From: Hoplostethus atlanticus
Taxonomy: Eukaryota > Chordata > Actinopteri > Trachichthyiformes > Trachichthyidae
Length of the DNA: 64,000 nt
Assembly (NCBI GenBank): GCA_034670405.1
Contig: JAXDDX010000010.1
Location: 2,938,001 to 3,002,000, forward strand
Reading direction: 5' to 3'
The notes beneath the pieces are model-generated. The model was not told the origin of the DNA and searched no databases. It saw only the letters and a program-made list of their open reading frames with translations. The position numbers and the translations under genes are program-made. Shown here in pieces: positions 27,161-37,142 of the stretch (its first letter is position 1; every line of letters begins with the position of its first letter).

Positions 27161-28583
27161 GTCTTTCTGTGTCTCTCTGTCTCTCTCTCTCTGTAGCTAT
27201 CTATCTCTCTGTTTTTCTCTCTCACAGACACACTCTCCCTCCCTCTCTCCTTGCCTGGACGTCACATGAGGAACTGACTCTGGTCTCTGTCTCTCAAATG
27301 ATTTAATTGGATGCAAACTCAGGAGCACGGACATCAATACGGAACTATATCTGCCATAAGGCAGAGCCATTAGTCAATACTTCGCCTTCCACATGCCGAA
27401 GGCTTTTGTCAGACCTAATTACCCAGTATTGTATTCAGTGGAGCTTCACCAGTGGGGGACTGGGACTCCTGTGGGATCTGGTTAGGATCACAGTTCACTC
27501 CCAGTGTATACACTGGAGTTGGAAAGTTCACAAAAGCAAATATCACTCACTATTCTCATCCATTTAAATCTGACAGCTAAATGACTGCAGTCATGAAAGG
27601 CACATATTCAGTTCCACTGACCTGGGGTTAGAGATATTAGGTCTTGGAGGCTGGAGTGTTGTGACATGGGGTATTAGGGATAACATGCTCACCGCTGCTT
27701 TCTCCTTCACGGTGGTGCAGGGACTCAAACCCATGCAAACTTTTGCACTTGACACATACTGGCTCTACATCTTTTTTTATTGTGTGGCCTGATGTTTCTT
27801 GTTTCCTTATGGTAACACATCCAATTCTTTGAGAATGTGTATGTATGTGTTTGTATGTATTTTGACCGAAATATCAGCCACACAATAAAGAATGCAAATG
27901 TAATGTGTGCATCTGGCAACCTTCATCTATATCTCATCTATATCTAGACTCTGGTTTGATTGATAGTGTCCATTATTTTCATTTACCTGTACACCTCCAG
28001 TAAAAGCATTCCATTTTAACTATAGACTAGTCTGGCACATGTAACCATGTCATCCTCTCACACTGAAGATAAAAGCTATGATTTTTTTCCCCCAATGAAT
28101 ATCTATTTATTCAGTATGGTAATGGACACAAACTGTTCTGGCTAACAAACGAGCTCATCAGCTGGCTGGCCAGCTGAATTGGCAGGTGCAAGCTGCAAAA
28201 CATTGCTGATTGGCAGTTGCAAAAGTTATTATTATTAGTTGTCCTAACTTGTTGAAAGTTATGACAGACCAAAAGGATTTTACTCTAAGAAAAGATTAAT
28301 GTGTCATCCTTATTTATTATTTGGAAAGCCATGGAATAAGTGAAATACACACTAATACACAATACACAATAATTTCAACTGCTATGGAGACAAGCACCCT
28401 CCGCTTCACATTGAGTGGTTCTTGGCTCCAGTGTCATACATGAGAAATGATGAACACATCAACGCATCATTGTGCTTTATCCCTCAATAACAGTCTATGT
28501 TGTGTGTGTGTTTGTATTACTAAGTGTAAATAATAAGTGTGCCTATTTCACTAACCTTGTCCATGGTTTGCGTGTTCCTCTAG

Positions 28584-28727
28584 GGGGCCTCGTCCAGCCT
28601 GGTGGTCAAGTTTGCGGACACTGATAAGGAGAGGACCCTGCGCAGGATGCACCAGATGGCGGGGCAGCTCGGCATCTTCAGCCCCATGACCATCCAGTTT
28701 GGGGCCTATGGCGCCTACTCTCACGCT
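28584..28727 (+). CDS. celf6: CELF exon D (144 nt): start of divergent linker
   Basis: It begins [20 protein letters not shown], the last strand of RRM2 and the conserved start of the linker in CELF3-6. It continues [20 protein letters not shown] and GAYGAYSHA. It is phase 0 at both ends, so it is a 48-codon cassette. The acceptor is cctctag. The donor GCT|GTAAGT matches consensus well. A second donor-like site 30 nt downstream (ACG|GTGAGC at 28758) would extend the exon in frame by 10 residues. His in MHQMAG replaces the usual Gln. Confidence 0.96.
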
Positions 28728-29824
28728 GTAAGTCTCAGCCCGGCGGGGGAGGAGACGGTGAGCTTTAAAAAAAGAAAAACAAAACTGTTCTGATATGGGG
28801 TTTAAACTCACTATTTCTCCCACTAGGCATGCGACTGCTCCAGAGAACCAGCCTTCTAAGTGATTCACGCCATCAAAGCGCTGTTACATTTTAAATGTAC
28901 TGCTTTTTGTATTGTGTCTTTTTTCCCTTTGTTTGTCCAGGGTTGGCTTAGCAGATGTGCTGATATTCAGCAACTCATCTCTTCACATTCATTCATACTG
29001 AACATTTACACCTGGGAGCATCTTAGTCCAACCACAGTCTGCTACTGCTGACCACTGTGCAGCTCCACTGGAGCAATTGAGGGTAAAAGCATTGCTTTAA
29101 AGGGCACTTCAACAGCAACAGTAGTTGTTGAGGAAGAGCATTAATCATTCACTTTCCTTCCTTGCCCAGATTTTCCTTTTTGCTCTGTGGATTCAAACTG
29201 CTGACCTTACAGTCACATTTGTGCTTCTCCTATCAGCTACCACTGCCTCTTACATTGTTAAAGCTGGTTCATGCTTCACATGGAAATACACATAACAGAG
29301 TGCACATGGATGAAATTACATAATTGCGTGCACCACCTGAAATTTGAAACAGCGCCTCCATCCAGGATTGGCTGAACAAAGAGGAAATGGAATTACTGGC
29401 GATTCCGGTAGGGTTACTTTTTTTGTTGGTCAGTGTGGAGAGCTAAATTTTCCTACAGCACCACTGAAGTACTGGAGTTTTCAGGAAGCATGAATGCCAA
29501 GGTACACAGACGGCACGTCCACGGCTCCCACGTGTCTAGTCACACAGAAAGCATGAACCAAGCCATACACTCTTTACACTCCAGCAGAGCTGCACTTCAC
29601 TATGAACAATCCACACCCACCTACCCCCTACCCCTTCCCCTGCCAAACCCCCCATTCCATATTCACACGTGAAAGTCACAGCCTGAGTTAGGAGTTTGTG
29701 AGATTTTGCACTCACACAGTAGCTAACAGCTCACCCTGACAGGTGAGAATCGCCCACTCACGCACAATCTCTGCTTCTCCACTCACTCTGCCAGTCTTTC
29801 CCTTCTCCCCTCTCTCTTTCTCTA

Positions 29825-29863
<39 letters not shown>

Positions 29864-30174
29864 TATATACAAACCAGTGTAAAGCAACCAGGTCTCTAGA
29901 CTCATCTTACTACATTACCTATCTGGTGGCAGTAATGAGCACAAGGCCGGAGCGTTGCAGAGTGTTACAGTTGCTGGGGAGCGACGCTGCAGGGCAACAC
30001 AGGCCACTCTGTTCAAGAACAAGGCGGGGGCCAAGCAAACAGAGATGTGAGAGTAAACATGCTCTGGTCCTGCGGCTATTTCACCCTCCTTTCCCTTTCT
30101 CGCTTTCTCTCCATCCCTCCCGCCATTCCCCTCCCTCTCCCTCGCTCTCTCCCCACTGCTCTTTAATCCTACAG
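28728..30174 (+). other. Intron D-E (1.4 kb)
   Basis: It begins with the possible 30-nt exon D extension. It has a CA microsatellite at 29826-29859 and ends in a C/T-rich tract followed by a CAGCAG tandem acceptor. I see no other exon. Confidence 0.8.
29826..29859 (+). repeat. (CA)n microsatellite
   Basis: About 17 CA units, roughly 320 nt upstream of the exon E acceptor. Confidence 0.97.
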
Positions 30175-30177
30175 CAG

Positions 30178-30322
30178 ATGATGCAACAGCAAGCAGCCCT
30201 GATGGCCGCGACACAAGGCTCCTACCTGAACCCCATGGCAGCCATCGCTGCCGCGCAAATGCAGCAAATGGCAGCTTTCAATGTCAACGGTCTGGTGGCT
30301 ACCCCCATGACACCATCCTCAG
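30178..30322 (+). CDS. celf6: CELF exon E (145 nt, or 148 with upstream acceptor): Gln/Ala/Met-rich linker
   Basis: It encodes [20 protein letters not shown], then [20 protein letters not shown] and ATPMTPSSG, part of the linker used for activation or repression in CELF3/4/6. The acceptor is the tandem acagcag. Splicing after the second CAG gives SHA-MMQQQ, aligning without a gap to the LMQQQ start of CELF4; splicing after the first (start 30175) inserts one Gln. Phase is 0 in and 1 out. The donor CAG|GTACAC runs straight into a CA repeat. Confidence 0.95.
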
Positions 30323-31262
30323 GTACACACAAACACACACACACAATCACTGGCATGTGCACAAGGAATGCGCGTGTATGTACACACACATGCGCACACA
30401 CACACACATACACACACACACACATGTCTAGGACTCTCCATTTCTCACTGCTGCCCTGGAACATTTTCATCATTAGCAAGAATTATTGAAGCGGTAGTAA
30501 TATATTAATTCAAGGCCTTTTTGCTTTTGCCCTTGTTACATTTTTTAAGATGTAGGCTCCATTTTCTGAGCTGAAGCTGACATCGCCAGTGTTGAATTTA
30601 GGAAGGGGAAGCCTTGTATTGAGTGAGGCCTGATGGGAGATGATGTACAGCATTCCTTGACACTCATTGGCAGCCACATTATGGACTCTCTCTCTCTCTC
30701 CTGTTAGTTCTCTCTTTCTCTCTGTCTCTCTCTCCCTCTCTGTCTCTGTGACACTGTGTTTTCCGGGAACAGAGCCAATCCGATGACTTTGGATGCAGAG
30801 TCCTTGGCTTATACAATATAAGAGCAAAGATGTGTGTGAGATAATCCTGGACCTCAGTCTGACCTATCTTCTTGGCCCCTGTCATGAAGAGCTTTGATGG
30901 CTCGACACTAAGTAGGCAGGCCGCCTGAAGGCAGGGTCGCCACGAATGTATTAAATAAAGTGGCTTGCCGCTGTAGCCGGCATTTGTAATCCACAAAGCC
31001 TACATACGCCCAGGTAATGCCTATCAAACATAATCCTACATGACTTAAATGCCCTTCACCAGGATTAGAAAAATAATAATAATCTATCAGCACAAAAGGG
31101 CATTGACAAGGTGACAGGCCTGGAATGTTACCGCAAGGAGGAAAGGCTGCTGTTAGACGTAGAGGAGTGGGCCCCTGTGCCCGATCACATGCTTGTTCGA
31201 ATTAGGTAGCATGTGAACGATGCACCCCGCAGATTCCGTAATGAATCAGTATCTATTTGCAG
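30323..31262 (+). other. Intron E-F (0.9 kb)
   Basis: It starts in a CA-rich tract (30324-30424), followed by the 65-bp element duplicated near 33.5 kb. A CT-rich patch lies at 30685-30750. It ends atttgcag before exon F. Confidence 0.85.
30431..30495 (+). repeat. 65-bp duplicated intronic element, copy 1
   Basis: It has the core CCCTGGAACATTTTCATCAT followed by TAGCAAGAATTAT. The second copy at 33549-33613 differs at about 9 of 65 positions with no gaps (~86%). Both copies directly follow a CA-rich tract. The family is unknown. Confidence 0.8.
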
Positions 31263-31412
31263 GCACCAGCACGCCCCCGGGCATCAGTGCCACAGCCGTG
31301 CCAAGCATAGCCGCCCCTCTAGGGGTCAACGGGTTCAGCACCCTCCCGCCTCAGAGCAACGGTCAGCCCACCTCTGAACCCATCTACACCAATGGGATTC
31401 ATCCTTACCCAG
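31263..31412 (+). CDS. celf6: CELF exon F (150 nt): Pro/Ser/Thr-rich linker
   Basis: It completes a Gly codon and reads [20 protein letters not shown], then [20 protein letters not shown] and YTNGIHPYP. The IGVNG/LGVNG, NGQP and NGIHPYP blocks are conserved in CELF3/4/6 linkers. Phase 1 at both ends makes it a clean 50-codon cassette that could be skipped in frame. The acceptor is atttgcag and the donor CAG|GTGAGT is near-perfect. Confidence 0.96.
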
Positions 31413-32086
31413 GTGAGTCAATCAAGCTTCACTTCGAATGCCAGAAAATAGAAACGAGAGAAGCTTTTGTAACATCTATTGTCAGGGAGCTGTTGCTTTG
31501 ACCTCAGCACTTTGAACTATTGTTCAAAAGTTGTGAAAGCTGTTTTTTATTTTACGCACTCATTCACATTTGATTTGAAGCATTTTAGTCTCGAGGATCA
31601 ATCAAAGGTGTCTTTGGCAGATTTCTGAGCAGCCAGTCCCACTTTCATGATGAATCCATCAGTTCATCCATCAGTCCATTATGGTTAATTTGATGTGTCT
31701 CGGCCCCTCCTGAGCTACTTAATGTTGTCTGGGACTGATTCCTGAAGAATTGACATACACACTCCCCATTTTCTGCATTTTGCAAGGCAGCTGCAATGGT
31801 AATGAACTACAAAGCGGTTTGTTTGGCACGTTGTTAATATTTGATGCAAACATCTGGGGCAAACAGGCATTTTGAAGAACTGAGAGATATGACAACCCAA
31901 ATTTCTCCTACTCCCAGTGTGATCTCACCCCCGATGGCTCTCTACAGCTTAGCCCCTTTCTGTCTTGCTCTCTAACATACTCTCTCTCCATATCTTTCTT
32001 TTGTTGTCTCTGTACCTCTCTCTCTCTCTTTCTCTCTCTCATTCTGTCCTCTCTTTGTCTCTTCCTCTCTTTCTGTCTCTCTGCAG
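31413..32086 (+). other. Intron F-G (0.7 kb)
   Basis: Unique sequence, then a long CT-rich stretch (31975-32084) forming the polypyrimidine tract of exon G. Confidence 0.85.
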
Positions 32087-32149
32087 CACAGAGTCCGACG
32101 GTGACTGACCCTCTCCAACAGGCTTATGCAGGCGTCCAACACTACGCAG
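32087..32149 (+). CDS. celf6: CELF exon G (63 nt): linker
   Basis: The exon reads AQSPTVTDPLQQAYAGVQHY plus an Ala codon, with both end codons shared with neighbours (phase 1 at each end). AQSP, DPLQQAYAG and the HY/QY ending are strongly conserved in CELF3/4/6. The acceptor is ctctgcag and the donor is CAG|GTGATC. It is a 21-codon in-frame cassette. Confidence 0.96.
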
Positions 32150-32674
32150 GTGATCTGTTTCTCCTAACTCCCCTCTACTCCCCCCCCTCCCCAACCTTTC
32201 CTGTCTGCCACATCAGTAGACACTATGGCAGGTGGAGATAGCCCGGGAGGACCAGCCAATTTCCTTCCGGATTAGGCCACTTTACATTAGGATTGGAAAG
32301 GGATTTCTGGTTGACTTGATTATACACCCACAGAAAAATCTTAATTCCAAAAGTACACTGAGAGCTGAGGATCTGAACCTGCCATAGCCTCCTACATGAC
32401 AGATGATATAGACTTCTCTTGAGCTCTGCTTTCTGCCTGACACCAGCTCTCTTTAGCGCGGTGTAAGTCTCTCTTTCCCTCTGCTTAGTTAAATAGCACT
32501 GCGCTGCCCTTTTTGCCATGTTCTTTGTGTGGTGATCCACCAGCCAAACCAACCCGGAGCTCCAAGCAACTGGAGGACACAAATGCAAAAATGGAATAAT
32601 GATTTGAGTTTTGTTGTGTCAAATATGAAAATGGAGATGTGAAATATTCCACTCTGGTTCTCCCTTTGCAACAG
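32150..32674 (+). other. Intron G-H (0.5 kb)
   Basis: Unique sequence without recognisable elements; it ends tttgcaacag at the first half of a tandem acceptor. Confidence 0.85.
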
Positions 32675-32755
32675 CAGCCTACCCTGCCGCCTATGCGCCA
32701 ATCAGCCAAGCGTTCCCCCAGCAACCAACCATCATTCCCCAGCAACAGAGGGAAG
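32675..32755 (+). CDS. celf6: CELF exon H (81 nt; 78 nt with downstream acceptor): linker before RRM3
   Basis: It encodes [20 protein letters not shown] and IPQQQRE with phase 1 at both ends. The acceptor is a second CAGCAG tandem (acagcag at 32671-32677). Use of the first gives HYA-AAYPAAY, matching the triple Ala of mammalian CELF6 (HYAAAYP); use of the second removes one Ala. The donor AAG|GTAAGA is strong. QQQREG directly precedes RRM3 in CELF proteins. The AP and FPQQP residues favour CELF6 over CELF4 (GQISQAFPQPP). Confidence 0.95.
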
Positions 32756-33548
32756 GTAAGAGCGAGCGAGCGCGCCCACCCAAGATAAAAGGTGATAATT
32801 GCCATGTTCCATTCTAATGTAGCCGCGCTGCTTTGAATTAGCGAGGGAGGGGAAAAAGCTGGCCAGGGAAAATGTGAGAAAAAGGCTTCCCATTTAAAGA
32901 GAAGAACATTAGCAGTGAGATGGAAAGTTACTCTGTCATTATTCAAAAACTGCACTAATTCAAACTTGCAGCGTTGGACTGCTTAATCAGTCCATTACAA
33001 TGTGTTTAAGTGGTTATAAATATTCATCAGATTAATTAGCTGCATGCATAATCATTTATTACCATTCCTAGTTTAGTGTTCTTATGCCACAGCATTAGAT
33101 GTAATAAAGCATAGGATACACTGTGATGGTAAATCACTCTTCTTGACACCATTTGTCACTCTCAATTATTCATCTATATGATTGTATGGGACGGCTTAGA
33201 GTGGCATGAATATTCAACATAGGAACTCTGAAACTAAGTGTTTCCAACATCGCCTAAAGGAAGCGTTAGTTTGTTTACTGTTCCTCTGTAGTGCAAGTGC
33301 ATGCGAGGGTCACAGTGTAGTAAGAACGAATCGCAAAAAGAATGAGAAAACGTCTCGTATAAATACCGAGTGTAAAGTGTGGTACGGCTGAGTGCTGACA
33401 CACACGTGCAGACATGTCAGGTGCTTATTAATTTTGCATGCAGGCACATGCACATGTAAACACACACACACATTATCCACACATTTACATACACATGTGC
33501 TCGCACACACACAAAAATACACACACCCAGGGCACACACACACACACA

Positions 33549-33613
33549 GGACATCCCATCTCTCACTGCTACCCTGGAACATTTTAATCATTAGCAAGAA
33601 TTATAGAAGTAGT
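33549..33613 (+). repeat. 65-bp duplicated intronic element, copy 2
   Basis: This is the partner of 30431-30495, with core CCCTGGAACATTTTAATCAT and TAGCAAGAATTAT. It is likewise preceded by a CA tract. Confidence 0.8.
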
Positions 33614-33677
33614 TGGAACACATACACACACAGACACCGACACGCATGCACGCACAGGCACACGCACGCATGCACGT

Positions 33678-33679
<2 letters not shown>

Positions 33680-33714
<35 letters not shown>
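33680..33714 (+). repeat. (CA)n microsatellite
   Basis: Core of a longer CA/CACG-rich stretch extending from about 33605 to 33730. Confidence 0.95.
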
Positions 33715-33718
<4 letters not shown>

Positions 33719-34375
33719 CACACACACATACAGAGAGCTATTCTTGGTTGAGCTAGTGGCCTGTCTGAGTTCTGGTCTCCTCTGGGTTTTGGCTGTTCTC
33801 CCAGCCTGTCTCAGTCCACTGCCACAGTCTGCAGCCCTGCCATTTAATAAGACACACCTATACCTGAACAAACAGGCAAGTCAAGCCTCAACTTCAGTCA
33901 AGCCTCAACTTCAGCCTCCCACTGAAAACTAACAACTTCAACAATATGCTCTATTGGTCTGCGTGTGTGTATGTCATCAAGGAAGATCCATGCTTCCTAC
34001 ACGTTCTTCCCACCAAAGATTTCACTGCACTCTTTGAAAAGATGTTTCTTTTCAACAAAACTGAGAGTCTAGTTTTTGTATAACTTAACACCTTAACACC
34101 TTACATATAGTACCACATACTGACGTGACATTTGTTGTTATGAACATATGTGTAACAAAGATGGGATCTCTAGGTGGAAGGACAGACTCAGTATTATGGC
34201 ACACAATCTTTATTCACGCTCTCACAGAGCACACAGTTCATGGACCTCAGTTGGTGTCATTATACCCCCATGCTGTCACAGTTCAGTCCAAGTAGAACAT
34301 AAGTTCAAGTTTAGTGGTCGGTTCTGTCTCCAACTATCTACCTAGTCTGTGTGCAGAACTGTGTGAGAATGCTTT

Positions 34376-34750
34376 TTACCTGCTCAAAACTGCTGGCACT
34401 GGTCCATCAAGTGGACTGGATCTAGGGCACATTTTCGAGTCAGGACGGTCAAGGGATGAGTCAAGTCGGTCAAAGGACTGGGCACCTGCCCACCACCCAA
34501 GTGGTACCCCAGATACTGTACCTCCCTCATTCCAACCACACACTTCTACTTGGGTTGGGTCGAGCCCCACCTGCTGCATGTGTCCCTGTGGATAATAATG
34601 TCATCCAAGAAAGCAGCAGCATACTCAGCGTGAGGGTGCAATACTCATTCCATTGGATTGTAGCTGGGGCCCTGAACAACCCAAAAGGAAGCATGACGAA
34701 CTGGTTCAACCAGTACTGAGTCGAAAAGGCTGTTTTCAAGAACGATGGGG
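34376..34750 (-). pseudogene. Reverse-transcriptase fragment, retroelement relic
   Basis: The reverse frame at 34527-34739 reads KTAFSTQYWLNQFVMLPFGL and FRAPATIQ, the conserved RT block before the YxDD site. The YxDD box itself is replaced by LLLSWMTLLS through a frameshift (YLDDIIIHR can be traced only in another frame). A third frame near 34510-34560 shows VQYLGYHLGGGQV. It lies downstream of the integrase on the same strand. Confidence 0.75.
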
Positions 34751-34879
34751 GCTACCCAAGGCACTGGTGGACAATGTTGGTGCACATGTTGCGACTTCTG
34801 GGACGGTAAGAGATGGTAATCTAAGAGCACCGAGGTTTAATCGGCCTCTCTCAAATACCGTCAGCCTCTTTCCACGCTT

Positions 34880-35262
34880 TTAGGAGGTTGCGGTGGTAGA
34901 CCTGTGTCGCTCCTCCTCTGTCAGTGTGTGCAACCTCATAATCGACATCCCCGACCCTGCCATGTGACCACAAAGGGACTTAATTTGGAGCTGGATGAAA
35001 GGAGTAATTAAATTAACTATCTCTCCCGGTTTGGCTCTGTTACTTTGTTCTATCAGGCATTGTTGCCGTTCTTGAGCCTGGGGCAATTTTCCCTGTGCAC
35101 GCCTTTTGTGGTCCTTGCTCTCAGGTCAAGAACATATTGAATTACATTTTTGCTGGTGCTTGGACCAGGTCCAAAATACCTCGGGGTTTCTGACCAAACT
35201 AACTCGAAGGGAGAAAATCCCGTGGAGGCAATATCATAACAAGGGATTGAGCCACTCAACAA
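34880..35262 (-). pseudogene. Integrase C-terminal part, retroelement relic
   Basis: Two overlapping reverse frames carry STGFSPFELVW, SSSKN-like and QYVLDLRA (35053-35262), and then QAQERQQCL and a decayed SH3-like/chromatin-side segment ending near MRLHTLTEEERHRST (34880-35086). This is the usual C-terminal half of fish gypsy integrases. The frame change at about 35060-35090 marks a frameshift. Confidence 0.7.
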
Positions 35263-35277
35263 TCCTCGTGTATGAAC

Positions 35278-35859
35278 TTATGGACTCATGGACTTCGGGG
35301 TCTTGTTAAACCGTTCTCGAAAGTCCAACAATCCGTACAGTTCGCATAGTGCATGTGACATAAATGACGTGCTCTGGTCAGTCAATCTCTTTCGGGATTC
35401 CAACCCGGAGATTACTTGAAACACTGCCTTTGCAACACTCTTTGCAGAAATGTTGCGCAACGCCACGGGATATCGTGTTGCGTAATCGACCAGTACCAAC
35501 ACAAAGCGGTATCCTTGTGCACTATGATCTAATGGCCCGATGAGGTCAATGGAAGGAGGTACAATGGGCCATCCGCACCGCCAACACTCCTGCCCAGGTG
35601 TCTGAGGAGTTGTCTGGGGAGTCGCGTCAGCAGACACTGAGGCTGGGACCTGCTGGGAAAAGGGAAAGGCCGGGGTGACAATGTCTCTGGGCGGCGCTCC
35701 ACAGGTCCTTCCCAAGGCTGCAAGGACAGGTGATCCTCCGCTAGGGTGACCGCAGCATCCAGGTCCTGGGAGCGGTGGCACTGGACCCAGTTGGCGGTCT
35801 GCTGACAAATTGTGCCAGCACCATCTTCTCCATGTCATCGCCCCCCCCCGCCGCCTCAC
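35278..35859 (-). pseudogene. Gag C-terminus fused to integrase core, retroelement relic
   Basis: The 193-codon open frame has a half zinc knuckle ECWRCG at residues 91-96 and then an integrase core: IDLIGPL (first catalytic Asp at ~105), YRFVLVLVDYATRYPVA (~117-133) and LTDQSTSFMS (second Asp ~161). CELYGLL is joined to ERFNKT, putting the expected catalytic Glu only about 20 residues after the second Asp instead of about 35, so an internal deletion removed the stretch between. No protease is present between knuckle and integrase. The start Met is arbitrary. Confidence 0.8.
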
Positions 35860-36610
35860 TTGGCCCCACTACAGTTCAAGTAGTACACAAGTTCAAGTTT
35901 GCTGGCGGGATCTCTGTCTTCACTTTTCAGTCTATTCACCGGGCAGAGTCTGTGTGCGCCCTCGGTCCCAGCTTCACTGGAAGAGAAAGCATATGAGTAA
36001 TCACTAACTCATTGCAGCTGTGTCTGCTGAGGCGGAAGAGCCACTCCTGGTTCTCGTCCAGCCGACACCCAGACACCACCCCATCGCCACAATATGTTGT
36101 GCTGAAAAGTAACACAAATGTGTGCTGTCCAAAAACTAGCCACATGGATGCATTGAAAATGACTCATCCTTTTAAAGAATGCAGCAAAGTCATCGGTTGA
36201 AAGGAAAATAACAAGGTTTGTTCATTTTGACTGTTCCCACTTTTATTATTTTCTTTGTGGTGTGAATGTGAGTCGTCTACAAGACGTGTGACTTGGGCAC
36301 TCATATATTTATCCAGTCACTGGGAAATAGGACTAATTCAAAAACAGAATAACCCTTCTTCCACACACCCGATTGGACAGCATCACATAGATGTGAAAGG
36401 GAGGTGTGAAGTGGTCATCATCGAAAACAAGGGGTGTTGTGTTTGCACGGAGGAATGCGAACACCACAAAAGCGACCTGTCAAACTTTCCAATACATTCC
36501 TTTCCCCCAAACAAACCAGTCCTTTTTGAAGCATGAATTCTCCATGAGACATAAACAAACAAACAGAACTCTATCAACTTGTATGTGTGGGTGTGTGTCT
36601 CCTCTATCTC

Positions 36611-36772
36611 ACCGAGGGACAGCAGCAGTACAGTCAGCTACCACTGCAGCCCTCTTATCAGCCTTCTCACCAGCCCCAGTCTCATCTCGTCATGCTATCA
36701 CCCCGAGCAATGAGACAGGAGAGAAAGCTAGCAGCAGCAGCAGCCAGCCAGCTGCAAGCATACAATCCCTGA
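36611..36772 (+). other. Gln-rich open stretch in intron H-I, possible cryptic exon
   Basis: The frame reads GQQQYSQLPLQPSYQPSHQP and ends with AAAASQLQAYNP and a stop. Gln/Pro/Tyr-rich text just after an intron whose upstream exon ends QQQREG is suggestive. However, no good donor follows, the acceptor choices (ccgag, ggacag) are mediocre, and CAG/CAGC runs alone produce such text. I do not call it coding. Confidence 0.2.
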
Positions 36773-36985
36773 GCCCATCACATTGCTCTCTCTCTCTCGC
36801 TCTGTCTATGGTTCTCTCTCTCTCCCTCTCTCCAGTTCATTCCTCTCCTCACCAGATTGGCCTGTACAATATGTGGCAGCTGAGTGGATGAGTGTGGAGG
36901 GATGGAGAGAGATTGGAAGCCAGTCCTACTGTCACACAGTAATTGGGGCAAATACTTGGCTCATGTCTTTATGCGTGCTCTGCTT

Positions 36986-36987
<2 letters not shown>

Positions 36988-37022
<35 letters not shown>
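36988..37022 (+). repeat. (CT)n microsatellite
   Basis: About 17 CT units, within a wider pyrimidine-rich stretch 36785-37140. Confidence 0.95.
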
Positions 37023-37023
<1 letters not shown>

Positions 37024-37142
37024 AGAGTCTTTCTTTCTCTTTCTACTTTCTCTTTCTCAATATGTCTCGCTATCTCTTTGTGCCTCTCTATCTCTATCTC
37101 TCTTTCTTTTCCACTTTATCTATCTGTGTATGTCTCTGTGGC

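Larger units (their letters stand above)
18844..28583 (+). other. Intron C-D (9.7 kb)
   Basis: It contains CA and TA microsatellites at 19434-19548, an L2-like LINE fragment around 20450-20960 with adjoining repeat-like sequence to about 21650, and a CT-rich patch at 27128-27195. A 185-codon open frame at 25050-25607 has no recognisable domain or splice-consistent borders. The intron ends cctctag before exon D. Confidence 0.8.
34151..36120 (-). mobile_element. Ty3/gypsy LTR retrotransposon relic, integrase upstream of RT (Gmr1-like order)
   Basis: Reading the reverse strand from high to low coordinates shows an LTR remnant (about 35870-36100), a gag C-terminus with half a zinc knuckle (ECWRCG), an integrase core, an integrase C-terminal part and a reverse-transcriptase fragment. 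A second LTR remnant (34151-34360) follows, carrying an AATAAA-type signal (plus-strand tttatt at 34212). The two LTR remnants share ~50 bp, for example AGTTCAAGTTT at about 34300 and 35890. Most of protease, RT and RNase H is deleted and stops and frameshifts are frequent, so it is dead. Domain order (integrase before RT) matches the Gmr1 group of fish and deuterostome gypsy elements; rearrangement is the alternative. The outer high-coordinate border is uncertain. Confidence 0.8.

Noticed and set aside
29743..30489. 248-codon continuous + frame
   Set aside because: Only its 30178-30322 part is real (exon E); the rest is intron and CA-repeat translation read through both splice sites.
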